Assembly (NCBI GenBank): GCA_037042185.1
Contig: JAXQJY010000029.1
Location: 1,116,001 to 1,180,000, forward strand
Direction: 5' to 3'
Source of the DNA: Sordariomycetes sp. S80-01Y
Taxonomy: Eukaryota; Ascomycota; Sordariomycetes
Length of the DNA: 64,000 bases
Positions 45,903 to 57,587 of this stretch are shown here, piece by piece. Every line of letters begins with the position of its first letter. The first letter of the stretch is position 1. The notes below the pieces were generated by a model, which was given only the letters and a program-made list of their open reading frames with translations, ran no database searches and was not told the origin of the DNA. The translations under genes and the position numbers were made by a program.

Positions 45903-48900
45903 TCAAGTGAAAGCTGAGAATCCAGCGCTCTGTTCATGTTTCCAGGGAGCTCTGATCATGTCGCTGTGGTGTAAGACGTGAAGCCTTCTGTGAGTGACTA
46001 TCAGGGGCTGTTGATCCATTCCGTCAAATTAGCTCCCACGTGAAACTCCCATCCTCCGGACCATGTTCCCCAGTCCAAACTGCAGCGTCATTAAAATAGA
46101 CATACCCTCAATTTACGCTATCCCAATTGGGAGCGCGGTGTCCTCAGTCTCGATGCCGTAAGGACCCCTCGCCGGGGTCTGCATCCGATGGGGGCAAGCC
46201 CTATCGCGGAAGTCCGAGAGGCTCGAACTGGTGGTACGAAGCGGCGAATCGTCTCATTACCGCATCCGACCCTCGAGAATACACAAAGTGCAAGAAGGTG
46301 GCGGCCAGGTTCTTCGTGCGACTGCACCCGCCGCGGCTCTCCAGGCATTGCGTCCGCGGTGAGTTCCCTGCGGCGCAGCATCGACTTGACCGCTAGAAAG
46401 GCACTTTCTGCGGCGCAGAGGAAACGCAGCGACCCCAGAGCCTAACGATCATGTAATAGGCGAGTTTGCGAATTGTCTTGCTGGGGCTTTGGAGCTCCCG
46501 GCTCTAGAGCCGGGGTTCGTGCGGTGGCTCGGCGTGATGGACGTAGCCGCCCCTGAACGCACTTTGTCCCGGGAGGGGGATTATTGACGAATGCTTAGAT
46601 GCCTCAGGTGATGAACGAAGGTGCAATCCAGAGGGAACTTTAGCATTGAAGGCTGTCTGTAAGGCTGAGGCGCCATCTCGGCCCCCGAGCATCACCGTTG
46701 GGGGCTGTCAGACCCTGGTTTGCCCCGTCGTAGCGATGTCAGCATCCAAGGGCACCAAGCGGTACCTGGCGCCTGAAGTACACTCACGACACCCTCCCTC
46801 TAGAGTGTCTTGCTTAATTATGATCGTTGATGACAAGCATATTTGTGATCATGGGCGTGTACGTCAGTTAGGGGTCTCTGGATGTGATGCCCTGTGGCGT
46901 AGCAGTGGGCAACGTGCTGCTGTTCTAAAAGAGTACCTTTGAATCTGTGTGCAACCACACGCACTACCAAGGTGTTTTTTTTCTATGGGAAGTGATGTAC
47001 CAGAGATGGACTTTGTCTAGTGACCTTGCGTTGAGACGGCCGCGAGGGTAAGTCAGCTTTGTTAGTGCCGTGCAATGCGCGAGCGCTTCCGACAAGAAGC
47101 AAAGTAGAAGGATCCAACACTCCCACCCCCAACGCTAATCTGCCCCCCGACGGTCTACTGCCTCGCTGGATCTAACCCTAGGAAAAGCATTCACCCAGTA
47201 CATGTCTCAAGTTTCTGAGTCCGAGCCTTTCAATCTGTGCGTGAACTACGGGCGAAGGGCAGGGAGGGGAGGATGACAGGGCTAAGCAGGGGTCTGCGAT
47301 CGGGCTTTGCATATTGATTGATCGCGGACGGTCCGCGTGGAAGAGGCTGACGGTCGGTCGCTAGCTAACACACATACAATTGTTGATGCCGTCAGCAATA
47401 GGGTGAGCGGGCTGCATGATCGTGTGAATTGCGAGAAGATCAAGTGACTCGCAACAAGAGAGGGGGTGTGACGGGTCGCTTGGACTTGCTGGGTGCGGCA
47501 GATGAGAGCTTACTGGGAGATGATCATTCTCGTTGTACAATACCGATGATGCACGTTGGTGATGGAGGCTGACGGCTGGGCTGGCCCGCCAAGGCTGTCA
47601 GCTTGACATGGGTGGAATTGCGAAGGATGGGAGTCCGTGGGAATCGCAAAAGCTAGCCTGTACAAAGGGTTGAGAGCACACCACATCGGACTGCGTCGAG
47701 TCGAGTGGCAATTGACGATTCAAGGGCTGGTAGATATCAAAATTGGTGCCCTAGCGCAGAGCATCTGCCAGTCCGTTGATCCCACGGGACTCGAAGCGCG
47801 CGTTGACCAAAGATGTAAGCGTCAGGTCCGGCTGCTTCGGATCCTATCGGCGTTGCCCTCGCCTAGTGCATGCGGAAATTTTGGAGCCTCGAGGCTGATA
47901 AGGCGATGCCTCGTGGGCCTCTAGTCGAATACTCGCGACACGGCCCCATCAACCACGTCGCGAAGAGAAGGCGCCACTCGCGAGCTGGATGCGATATCTT
48001 TTCAGCCCTTTGTAACATGCAAAGATGCGGGGAAGGCGTCATTGTTGATGTCTGCACGCAGCGTGTAATCGGACGCTCGTAAGCACTAGACTCATTGCGG
48101 AGCGTGACCTGCAGTCTCGCCGTTGATGCTGAGGTCGCGGGAAGCGGCTGCTCGTCTTTGTCAACTCGCATACTCAGATGCTGGGCGCAAAGTGCACGAT
48201 GACCGGGATGATCGCAAAGAGGCGCCTCTGGGTCGGAGAAAATCCGCTGGCATTGCACTAAGCCAGCAGGATTCGAGAACTAGTCAGCAGTAAGAAGTTG
48301 GTCCGCAATACCGGCTCCAGCTAGAAGGCATACCCCACAGGGCGTCGGGATATTGAGCTTCCAAAGAGGCAACCCGGACTGCGAGAGCCATAAGGCGAGG
48401 TCGATCTGCCGTCGCGACCACACCTGAGGTGCAGGGTGCACAACGGAGGTATACTCCCGTCTGTGCGAAGGTTGATCTTTGCCCGCGTGGAACCAGCGTC
48501 GTGCAGATATAACGCGATGTAGGCCGAATAAGATTGATGCGTAGTGCGTGAAACTTATGTAGGTAAGCTGCAGTTCGCCAACCACCTCGATGTGCGATGG
48601 TTGCCAGTGAAAGCCTCCGCACAATACAGCCGCACCCCAGCACTCGCAGGCGGAGTGCGACGTGATACGGTCGTAGGTGACTTTGTGTTGGGGACATTAC
48701 GGGTACCGCGCTGCTTTGGAGTGGTCGTCTTCGTTACCCTAAATGGAATTCTTGGGCTGGGAGAGTTGCGAGCCATGGGAAGGTCAGGTCGGGTTTGATG
48801 AAGCTAACGTTTTGTCGTACTAGTAAAAACTTGTGATATGTTAGCTAAATCTTGGATGTGATCTTACAAGCAGCGATGCTCGGTTCACTGTCGGGCGACG

Positions 48901-49007
48901 TGGTTCAAGTCCTGTCCTCCCAGCCTCCTCTTCGAGACTCACCTTATGGATATATTCGGGTCATCTTGTTTCCGTCAGTCAAACGAGCGGCGGCACTGTG
49001 TAGCTCC
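45903..49007. other. Intergenic region between the YVH1-like and VFA1 genes
   Basis: 3.1 kb with no supported gene. All open frames are short and lack domain resemblance. A B-box-like sequence near 48900 was examined as a tRNA candidate and rejected. Confidence 0.5.
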
Positions 49008-49681
49008 TCATTTTGACTTTGTTGGCAGATCAGTTGGAACAGAAGGGAAGTATCCCGGCTGAGATATGCGTTCCTTCTCCCTCTTGGCAGCCTCAGCCTG
49101 TCTCTTCTTCAGCAGTCTTTGTGAATAAAAGGTGCTTCAGCTGTTAGTCTAGCTCGCAAGGGTGAGTTATAGGACGTTACCTCTTCAATTCAAAGACCCT
49201 TGGCTCCTCCTCTTCTTCGTCCTTGCCGTCATCCTTGTCATCATCCGAAGACTTACTGTCCTTCTTCTTCTCTTCGTCCTTGTCTTTCTCGTCATCTTTC
49301 TTGTCATCCTTGTCGTCTTTATCCTTCTCCTTCTTGGCCTTTTCTTCTTTCTCCTTCTTCTTGCGCTGCTTTTCTTCGTACTCCTTCTTCACGCGCTCCG
49401 TCTCCTCGGCCATTGCCTGCTCATGCTTCTTTTTCCGAGCTTCCTCGTCGATTTTGGGTGTGCAGAAGTAGCGATCTTTTAGGTGACCAACGCACACGTA
49501 GAAGAAGTCCTAGCGACAAGCTTCAGCAATGCTCGAAGCGAAGCATGGATATAGGTGAACATACCTTCTTATCAGGTGTGATGAGCACCGAAGTGCTTGG
49601 CTTGTAGCAAATGTCGCAAGCCTTAGCCGAGGCTTCAGCAACCTTACGGTGCGTATACAGGTTAGGAAACGGAGCGGACAT
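49008..49681 (-). CDS. VFA1: VPS4-associated protein 1 (VFA1)
   Basis: Three exons, 49565-49681, 49181-49509 and 49008-49134, with introns of 55 and 46 bp, give 190 residues. The N-terminal MSAPFPNLYTHRKVAEASAK, the CDICYK motif, the second part DFFYVCVGHLKDRYFC and the long Lys/Glu coiled region followed by PRVFEL and a FYSQRLLKKRQAE tail are the Vfa1 (DUF1742) pattern. Two Cys pairs (CDIC ... CVGHLKDRYFC) probably bind zinc. Vfa1 binds the AAA ATPase Vps4 at endosomes and supports ESCRT-III disassembly. The last intron is inferred from the need to reach the conserved tail: without it the frame ends at once after FELKR. It is divergent from RTT106, with starts 247 bp apart. Confidence 0.9.
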
Positions 49682-49928
49682 TGCAAAAACTACACAGACA
49701 ATTCGATCTCAAGATGCAACGCTTATGTTTCAAGTATGACGACTGAGAGGCCCTGGAGGTTCAGCGTGAACCCGCGCCGCGGGGCATCGTGACGTCTCAG
49801 CGCCCATGTGCGAATGACTAAGCGAGTCTCGGCAGAGCTTCAGGGTTCGAGTCGCGTCGTCGATTTTCTCGAGACGCGCATTCCCTCCTGCAACATCTAT
49901 CCAACGCTCCAGGCAGTGTTAGCGGTCC
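49682..49928. promoter_or_regulatory. Compact bidirectional promoter between VFA1 and RTT106
   Basis: Only 247 bp separate two divergent start codons, so both promoters share this space. It contains a CRE-like TGACGTC at 49790-49796 within a GC-rich block. The CRE assignment is by motif only. Confidence 0.55.
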
Positions 49929-51464
49929 ATGATGGCATCTAATTACACGGCGGAACGGCAACAAGCTGCGCAACTGAAACTGGACACCATCTTTGCGCCC
50001 AGACAGGATATCCTTCAAGGAATCAAGCGGGCTTCTGGCAGGTCTCCTCTGTCACCAGTATTCGAAATTTTTGCTAATTGATTTGCTGCAGATACGCCTG
50101 GAAAGGTAGCGCTCTTTGTTGAGATTGCCGATTTTCTTACCGCCGAGTATGGATTGGGTCAGGAGCCAGCAACGAAAAAGCGAAAGATCGAGTCAGGAGC
50201 TGCTCCGATAGTAGCTGCGCCGCCGTCAACTGCTGCGGCTTCGACGGAGCCGGTGTTGTTGGAGATAAAGGAGTTATCGTTCTCGATGCCGCAGAGGAAG
50301 AAGCTCGACGTTGTCATCACGCAAAATCACTTCTACGCTCGGGCGCCTGGCACAACAGAGCCTGTTCAGGGGGCATGCCACGCTTGGAGAGATATAGGTA
50401 AGAACGCTATGTCGGTTGCGAGGGAGCAAGGCTGATCAAGATATGCAGAGTACGCATTCTTCCTACAAGTGCCTGATAAGGCGCAACCCTCATTCAACTA
50501 CGTCCTATTCCCAAGGGGTACTGCGAACCCTTCGAAAGCCGAACCCTCAACCGTCAGCCCGGTCATATTTACGGTCCCCGCGACAGCACCAAAATTCGGT
50601 ACCATTGGGGGGGTCGAAAAAGGCAAGGCGGACGCCTACTCCGACGACTACAAGACCCTCGTTCACTGGGCGATCAACACCCGTTTACAAGCGGTCGGCA
50701 ATCCCGTCAAGATCGTTTCTGGAGACCCCTCGAAGTTCCGCAGCGGGATACCGGCGAGCAACAAGAAGGACAAGCCGGTCCATGTCACAGCATACAGAGG
50801 AAGCAAGGATGGCTACCTCTTCTTCCTCGAGAACGGCATCCTGTGGGCTTTCAAGAAGCCCATCCTGTTTTTGCCTTTCAAGGATATCGTGTCCGTGAGC
50901 TTCACGAATATCCTGCAAGTCACCTTCAGTATGGTCATAGAGATACACAACGGAAACGACGAGGATACAGAGGAGATCGAATTTAGCATGATCGATCAGC
51001 AAGACTACAACAATATCAATGGGTATGTCGCGGAGCACGATTTGCAAGATCGCAGTATGGCGGAACAAAGACGCGGTAAAATCCAACTTGCGGAGAATAA
51101 GGCAAAGAAAGGTGCAAACGGAGAGGAAGCAAACGGAGATTCTGCAGCTGGGAACGGCACGAGTGAGCTTGCAAAGGCGCAAGAGGAGCTCGAACAGGGG
51201 CTGCAAGATGATGAGGACGAAGATGAGGAAGACTACGATCCCGGAAGCGATGGCGAGAGCGAGGGCTCAGGATCTTCCAGTGGGGAGGACAGCGATGACG
51301 ACGATCAGGACGGCGAAGGCGGAGAGGACGACGACGAGGATGAGGAGATGGGTGAAGGAGAAGGTGAGGAGGACGCCGGCGACGATGACGACGAGGGCGC
51401 TCCGCGGGCCGGAGTGCCTGTACGATCAGGTTTCGCGTCGATTGGTGGCTCGAAACTGCAATGA
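49929..51464 (+). CDS. RTT106: Histone chaperone RTT106
   Basis: Exons 49929-50037, 50092-50397 and 50449-51464 give 476 residues. The middle holds the tandem PH-like fold of Rtt106: an N-terminal part with ELSFSMPQRKKLDVVI, then VHWAINTRLQAV and the signature AYRGSKDGYLFFLENGILWAFKKP with FKDIVSVSFTNILQVTF. The C-terminus is a long run of Asp/Glu, as expected for a histone-binding tail. Rtt106 deposits H3-H4 (K56-acetylated in yeast) behind replication and in silencing. The first intron uses a GC donor (G|GCAGGT) with a normal CTGCAG acceptor: no GT donor gives the required phase, while the GC site rebuilds SDTPGKVALFVEIADFL. Two adjacent ATGs (49929, 49932) are in frame. Confidence 0.92.
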
Positions 51465-51995
51465 TGGACGACGATATGACATTCTAACTGATCAATATGA
51501 AGGGTTCGAATCCCACGTTATTTTGGAGAAATCAACCTGAAGCGTCTCGCTGGCTGCCAGAAACCAGCTCAGCCTATGCTCCCCAAGGAGATACCCTTGT
51601 ACAGATACGACAAGGCTGTCACCAGGCTTCCCAAATTCTTCTATATCACTGGGCGCTTTGGCAACAATGTTGCTCACATGACATTTTCGACTAACAAGGC
51701 ACAGCGGTGGCAGTGTTGTCGAAAGATCTCAAATACACAAGGCGATTTCCGCTTTCGGCAATTCAGACTGATGATCTCACCCCGTCATCGTCAACGCCAA
51801 GCATTGCGTCGCCTGATGCTTGGCATATCTCGGCATCGAATTCAAAGTTGAAGGATCTATAAAACCGGGCTCGTCCGGATGCGGTCACAGAGAAACTCTG
51901 TCCCTGGCCAACAAGCCCGTACAGAACGAGACCGGGTCACACAGAACAGACCCTCTACACAACCGACAGTCTTTACCCCAAGGAAATACATCACA
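51465..51995. other. Intergenic region between RTT106 and the PPxY membrane protein gene
   Basis: 531 bp with no coding feature. It carries the RTT106 3' end and the next gene's promoter. A perfect GGTTCGAATCC at about 51501 was considered as a tRNA B box and rejected. Confidence 0.5.
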
Positions 51996-52542
51996 ATGCA
52001 AATCCCACCTGAACTCACCGTGAGCTTCCTCTCTGCGCACAAAACAAGCCCAATCGCTAACGTAACATTGCCAGGCGTTCCTGATCTCTGAGTCTGTGCC
52101 CCTCCACAAACGTCAAACACAGGGCATCGGCAGCACCTTCAACAACAACCGCTCCCGCATCCCCTTCATCATCGCCTTCGCCATAGGCGTCCCCATCGTC
52201 CTCGCCATTGCTGGCTTGACGTGGTGGTCGAGGACTAAGCGGAGACGAGCCCACGCCTCCGCCATCCGGAACCAGCCTTCGAGGGGAAACCAAAGCTGGG
52301 GAAAGCGAAGAACCAGGAACGTGCGCCAGTCCGGTGGGGGTCGGAGAGGCAACAATATCGACAGCATTGAACCTCCGCCGCCAGTGTACACTGGTACAGT
52401 TTCCAATGCCAACAAAAACTTGCCGAATACACTCACGCCAACTGCGGAAACGCCTATTCAGGAGGTCGGGGGAAGCAGCAGGGACGCGCCACCAAGTTAC
52501 TATGACGCTACAGCTATGGAAGATGGTAGAAGGGGTGTATAG
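51996..52542 (+). CDS. Single-pass membrane protein with two PPxY motifs (163 aa)
   Basis: Exon 1 is 51996-52019 and exon 2 is 52075-52542, joined over a 55-bp intron (GTGAGC ... CCAG). A short N-terminal part is followed by one transmembrane segment (about residues 37-60) and an Arg-rich stop-transfer stretch (RTKRRR). The cytosolic tail is Ser/Arg/Gly-rich and contains PPVY at 110-113 and PPSY at 147-150. PPxY motifs on a membrane protein tail are the classical ligands of the WW domains of Rsp5/Nedd4 ubiquitin ligases, so this may be a ligase adaptor or a regulated cargo, as in the yeast Ear1/Bsd2/Tre group. I do not recognise the family and the overall function is unknown. Confidence 0.75.
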
Positions 52543-53264
52543 GTGGTAGCACTGCATCAGTACCAATTTCATGAGGGATGATGAGACTAGAAGGCTGGCC
52601 GGCGTTAGGTTCATTTTGTGATACCCCTTCAATACACTACGTTTGAGGTGAACTTTTGCAACTTGGTATGATCTTGTCGATTTTGCATCACAAGCCGAGT
52701 GACGTTGCGTAAATTCCTGGACGCATCATAACTGGGACTTCGAGGACGCGCAAGCTCTGCCAAGTGAACGAACGTCATGCCGCGCTACGCTATCGAATGA
52801 GCCGCGTGGAGGAACCGATCACGTAGAATAACCTTAGATTCAAATCCATGCGCTTGGAGCAGCGATTCACTTATGCAGATGCCATAGATGACTCAAATTG
52901 TGAGCCCATCGCCAGGGGGGCTCAAGCTCTGGGCTGCTGACAAGGCTTGGGATGATGACAGTCGTGTTCGGCACCTCGAGAGGGCATCCGCACTATTCTA
53001 TTAAATACTATAAGAGCTTCTGGTGCACAATTCCTTCGTAGATCAACCAAACCTAAGAATTTAATTTTGAAATCGCAGTTTGAGATGGTTGACTGCCGGG
53101 GTCACACGTGATGGGGCGCATCTATCGGAGCACGTGACCCAAATTTTTCCCCAGACTGCCTCCTAACCTCCAGAAGCCAGACGCCAAAAGCAGCACCACC
53201 GCGTCAACGACCCTCAACAGCCCCTCCGCGATCGCGCAAACGAACGGAAAACGAATCGCCCGCC
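52543..53264. other. Intergenic region upstream of MRP10
   Basis: 722 bp without a gene, containing the MRP10 promoter with two CACGTG boxes near its right end. Confidence 0.5.
53105..53136. promoter_or_regulatory. Pair of CACGTG boxes upstream of MRP10
   Basis: Identical CACGTG cores lie at 53105-53110 and 53131-53136, 26 bp apart start to start and about 130-160 bp before the MRP10 ATG. Cbf1/bHLH factors bind this core in fungi, and the site is known at ribosomal and mitochondrial genes in several ascomycetes. Binding here is inference. Confidence 0.5.
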
Positions 53265-53731
53265 ATGTCTCTCGCCGGGAAGCCGATGAAGCTGCCCCCC
53301 GTGCCGCGTCTGCGCGTGCACCAACCAAAGACGCAGCCCGAGAACCCGTGTCTGGTCATCATGTCGAGTGTGCTGGGTAGGTCTTGCGAAACACAGGATC
53401 CGCTGCTTTCTGGGCTCTCTGGCTCTCTTCCTCTTTCTCTCATTTAGCTTCTAGGCCGTCTGCCACTTGAGCACGGTGTTGCGAAGCTCTGAGAGCTGGA
53501 CGCCGACAGAAGACAGCGCGAGTTGAGGAACCATTGGCTGACGAGGTCGCAGCGTGTTGGGCTTCAGCGGGATACAACGCCACCGGCTGCCTTGCCATCG
53601 AGAACCAGCTTCGTCAATGTATGGACGGACCGGCGCCTCCGAGGGCGCCGCCCAACACAGTCAACTACCACCTGGGGCGGATGAAGAAGGATGTCACACA
53701 GCAAGGGAAGAGGGGCAAGAAGAAGAATTGA
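53265..53731 (+). CDS. MRP10: Mitochondrial small-subunit ribosomal protein MRP10 (CHCH protein)
   Basis: Exon 1 is 53265-53376 and exon 2 is 53553-53731, 96 residues. The 176-bp intron is placed with its acceptor CGCAG at 53548-53552 and a CTGAC branch just upstream. This choice rebuilds the conserved MSSVLACWASAGYN and creates an exact twin CX9C pattern, C29-x9-C39 and C50-x9-C60, that earlier acceptors would spoil. The end is a basic tail (GKRGKKKN) suited to rRNA binding. Mrp10 is a mitoribosomal protein that is oxidised by the Mia40 pathway on import, consistent with the CX9C motifs. Length agrees with the family. Confidence 0.93.
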
Positions 53732-54482
53732 GGTTGGTAAAAGGGGAGAAGCGCGAACGCCATCAATGCACGCTAGAGCAGCGGATTCTGGGTGCAGTTC
53801 AATGAAGGCGAGGGTGGAGCTGGATATGAATTTAGGTTATCAGAGCATGCCTAGGGCCGAAGAGGATATGCATTTCCGGCGTTTGGCTGTATAATATCGA
53901 CACATTGTACAAGACGATCATAGAATCTGGATTGAGGGTCGAAGGGCTGTATATAAAAATGTACAACGCATCACACATCTTTCTTCGAGACACGCAAGGA
54001 GCTGTCTAAGGGACCAGGAAATGTCATTCATTCGACAGACGACGAAACGGCACTTTTCTCGTATACTCTGCCAATCAATCACGTTCAATTCTATTCAGCA
54101 GTTCCAACCTGCAGCCACCCAACTAAAAAAAAGTCCGGCTCCCGTCCCCCCAATCAATCATCCAACTTTGCGCGCGCGCAACATGCTTCGCTTGATAAGA
54201 CTAAAGGTACTGCCCTCGAATGCCTGACACCCCTTCGCGACTGGCGGCAAGAAAAACAAAGCCTCCTCCAAGCAAGTTGAAATGTCATCCCTTCCGCGCC
54301 ATGTTCTCGATGCAGAGGTCGCGTCTATATGATGAAGTGAAAGAAGTGCACCCCGTGGTAGGTGCTGTAGCCGTCGAAATAATGATAGATGAAGTAGACC
54401 ATTTGTCGTTTGGTATCCAGAGTGAAGCCATTCTCTCCCAGTGCGCGTCCGCTGGTAGTTATCCGATGCTGCCGTCCAGGGG
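53732..54482. other. Shared 3' region between MRP10 and CDC24
   Basis: 751 bp between two convergent genes, with no supported coding feature. It includes a short GCGCGCGCGC-type alternation near 54171. Confidence 0.5.
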
Positions 54483-57400
54483 CTACTGAGCGGCATTCTG
54501 GTTGTTGGCAGCATCTCCAACACAATATAGATCAATCTCTCCTACCCCGCCAGAGTACATACTCTTCATTCCCTCTCTCCATTCCATGAACGCTATTTGG
54601 ATGTCGTCGTCGCTCTGAATAACAATGTAATCACCATCCTCGTCCCGATACTGCAGCTTCAACATCCCCTTGCCGATGCTGTTGCCTGTGAATCGGGCGA
54701 GCTTGGCGTCGATGCGGTCGATGAGAGACTGGTAAGAGATGTTGAAAGCGACCACGAGGGTGACGTAGTTTCCACTGTCGAGGTTGACGCGTACTTTGAG
54801 CTGGGTTGGGAAGGGCATCTCGGACTGTTGCTGGGACATGGGGTTTGACGTTGGTGGTGCGAAGGTGCCGGTGCCGAGAGCGGGGGATACGGTTCTCGAG
54901 TTGGCAGCCATGGAGTCTATGCGCATCGGATTGCCGCCAGGAGGAGGGTTCGGGGTGTTGCCTCTTGAATAGACCGGCTGGGTTGGGAACTGACCCATTT
55001 GTCCTCCGAGGCTGCCCGAGTGCTGGTGCATGCGCTCGCGCTGTGCACCGGGACTTTGAGTGTTGGTGCGGATGGGAATGTCGTTGCGGGGTGATCCTGT
55101 CTGCGAACGGGGAATGGTGTTGTCGTGGTGAAGATGTTGAGGGATGCCGGGTACTGCGGGTACATTTCCGCCCTGACTTGGTTGTCGTTGGCGAGGGCCG
55201 CCCGGACCGTTGATATCAGGTGTACTATAAGACCGACTTCGTTGTTGCTGCGCTGCGCTGTTTTGCGTTGCCATCGCTGGCAGAGAAGGGCCGCGTGGGT
55301 TCCTTCCATTCATGCCGTGAGGCCCAGGCGAAGTCCCATCCCTCGAAGGAGCTCGAGGCATGGCCGGGGCGGTGTATCGTTCATGCTGATCCCACATGGG
55401 CTGCGGCGTCCCGGTCTTTGAGCCTGTGTACATCGGGAACATGCCACTGGCAGTGCTAGTCCGCGATGAAGCCGGTGAGTTGTCGACAGGTGAGAAGTAG
55501 CTGTCCCCTCCCCTGGACCCTGGCGACACGGCGCCGCTGTTCTGGGTCTGAAGGCTGAGTGGTGCTGGTGGGTTCGGAATAGGGAAGCGTGGCGGTGGTG
55601 CTCTTGCAATGCCGGCCAGTGATTGTGAGCTGTCGCCTGTCGCAGATCGCTGCCGCAAGCTCGAGCTCGATGAGGTTCGAGGCATCACAGAGTGCTGTCC
55701 TGGCATGGGAAACTGCGCAGGTGCGGTTGCGGGTCCATCGTACTCATCCTCGTCCTCATCCTGCTGCTGGAGGTACGGGTTCTCCAGGGCTCCAGCTTGC
55801 TCACGAGTCCATGTGAAATCCTGCTGCATCGACGAGTCCGGGCCGGCTGACGATCGAGGTCCATTCTCCTTACGCTGGTTCTCGAGACCGTCAGCCCACT
55901 TTCGCATGGTGTCCTCGTTCGGGAACTTGATGGTAAAATTCTCAACCCCGGGGTCGCCCTTCCACCAAATCTGAACGCTGTGCGATCCGGTGCCTTGTGA
56001 TTCAGTTAGGACCCTGTGAGTGAGAGAAATCTTGTGGTAGACTCACCAGGCTTCGACATTGACAAGATATCCGTGACGTTGGTCATGAAGATCCTACCCT
56101 TCAGATGCAGCTTCGCGTTCCGGTTTCTCATCCTCGGTCCAACAGAGCGAGTCTTGTCTTTTTTATCCTTGCTCTTGTTGGGTGACACCTCCTTGCAGCA
56201 CAGTAGGATGCACTCGAACAGGTAAATCTCATACTACCGAGAGTCAGCAAAGTCACACCTTCAACTAGGATGTCGCGTACCTCTTTCTCCTGATCGCTCT
56301 TCCCTGTGATTACACCGTGTACACCATGCATCAGTAGCTTACCGAACTGCTCCACTCGGTGGCTCTTCCAGTCATCTACACGCACAATAAGGTCTTCCAG
56401 CGCTTCATCCAGCAAGTCTCGGTTGACTGCCTCGTTCGCCTTGTACAATACTCTTTCAGCCGCCTCAAATCCACCTTGAAGGTCGGCTTTGATCTCCTCG
56501 TCCTCGGTCTTCTTGTGAAGATCTTTAAGAAGCATGGGATACTTCACCAGTCGCTGCATAGGCTTCAGGAGAAACCCGTCAAGCGTGTTGAAGTCAAACG
56601 CCACGGGATGCTGAGCCGTTTGAATGCTTTCGAAGTGCTTCTGCGCCACCGTGGCCGCTTTCCGCTGGTTTGCAATAAAGGGTTGGTAGATATCGAAAGC
56701 GTCCTCGTACATAATCAACGGAGACCCCCATTTCTGGGTAGGCCCAGGCATCGAGTTGGTCGTTTCGATACGAATGAGGAAGCGCCGCTGAAAGTCAAGG
56801 ATTGCGTTGATGTTGAGAAATATGGAATGAACCACGTCTCCCGGTATCGCTCCCTTTTGCTCTAGCGTCGTCTTGAGGTCATGTAGGTTCTCCAGGTCCT
56901 GGACGTACTTGCGCTCTGTGTCCACCAGCTCCTTGATAATGTGATCGCGATGTGTCATCTGGGTCTTCTGACCAGCCTCGGGTGGACCGTCATCGGGGTA
57001 CGGCTGTAGTTGAAGAAGCAAGCCACGCTGCTCGGCGAGATCGAGAACGTAATTCACTACTTGCGTGACCTGGTTGCTTTAGCTTCTGGAAGGTTATCTT
57101 CCCAAGGTAATCTCACCTTCACGAAACCACTCGTGTCATTGCCCATCAGATCTGTGACCACAAAGCTATCCTGCGGGGGGACCTTCAGCTCGTCCATGCA
57201 CGCCTTGACAAACTTGAAAATGGCTATTTTCGACCTTTTCGCTTCAGACGCATTATCGTCAATCTTGAGCGGCGTTGGCGGCTGTAGCGAGTTGTAGACA
57301 TGCACTAAGGGATGTCCTGTTCGTAGCAGGTCCCATAATGCGTCCACGGGGTCTAAAGGGTCGAGTTGCTCTAGGTAGGGCTCGAAGCCTGGCACCTGCG

Positions 57401-57587
57401 CCAAGCGGTTCTTCAAGGATATGCATATTTGGTATAGCGACCGCGAAGCGTCGGCTTTCTGGTTGATAATATTCGCCGTCGGTACGACGTTGCCGCCGTT
57501 GTATCCCGCCAGAGTGCTCAGGGATGCTGAAGAGCCTCCAAAGGCAGTAGAGCCTGAGAGCTGGCTTGCGCGCGGGGCAGCCATCAT
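54483..57587 (-). CDS. CDC24: CDC24-type Rho guanine nucleotide exchange factor for Cdc42
   Basis: Four exons, 57117-57587, 56281-57069, 56047-56233 and 54483-55993, with introns of 47, 47 and 53 bp, give 985 residues. Domain order is the Cdc24 one: the CDC24 calponin-homology-like region (about 45-175, rebuilt as GFVKVTQVVNYVLDLAEQRG over the first splice), DH (about 198-380, with KELVDTERKYVQDLENL and LLKPMQRLVKYPMLLKDL), PH (about 400-535, with YEIYLFECILLCC), a long Ser/Pro/Gln-rich linker, and a C-terminal PB1 domain (about 880-970) with YRDEDGDYIVIQSDDD. It should activate Cdc42 at growing tips, with PB1 binding a Bem1/NoxR-type scaffold. MM at the start gives two equivalent ATGs. Splice joints all preserve family motifs. 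Confidence 0.96.

Noticed and set aside
48880-48935. B-box-like GGTTCAAGTCC, possible tRNA
   Set aside because: The T-arm stem pairs at only two of five positions and no matching A box or acceptor stem is found at the right distance.
49835-49865. GGTTCGAGTCG near the VFA1/RTT106 promoter
   Set aside because: The final B-box base is wrong and no cloverleaf can be drawn.
51440-51515. Perfect GGTTCGAATCC B box downstream of RTT106, possible tRNA
   Set aside because: Only three T-stem pairs form, there is no acceptor stem, and the upstream part is the RTT106 coding end.
53513-53524. Earlier acceptors for the MRP10 intron (after CGACAGAAGACAG or CGCGAG)
   Set aside because: They keep the frame but insert about 12-13 extra residues that break the conserved twin CX9C spacing. 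The 53552 acceptor fits the family exactly.
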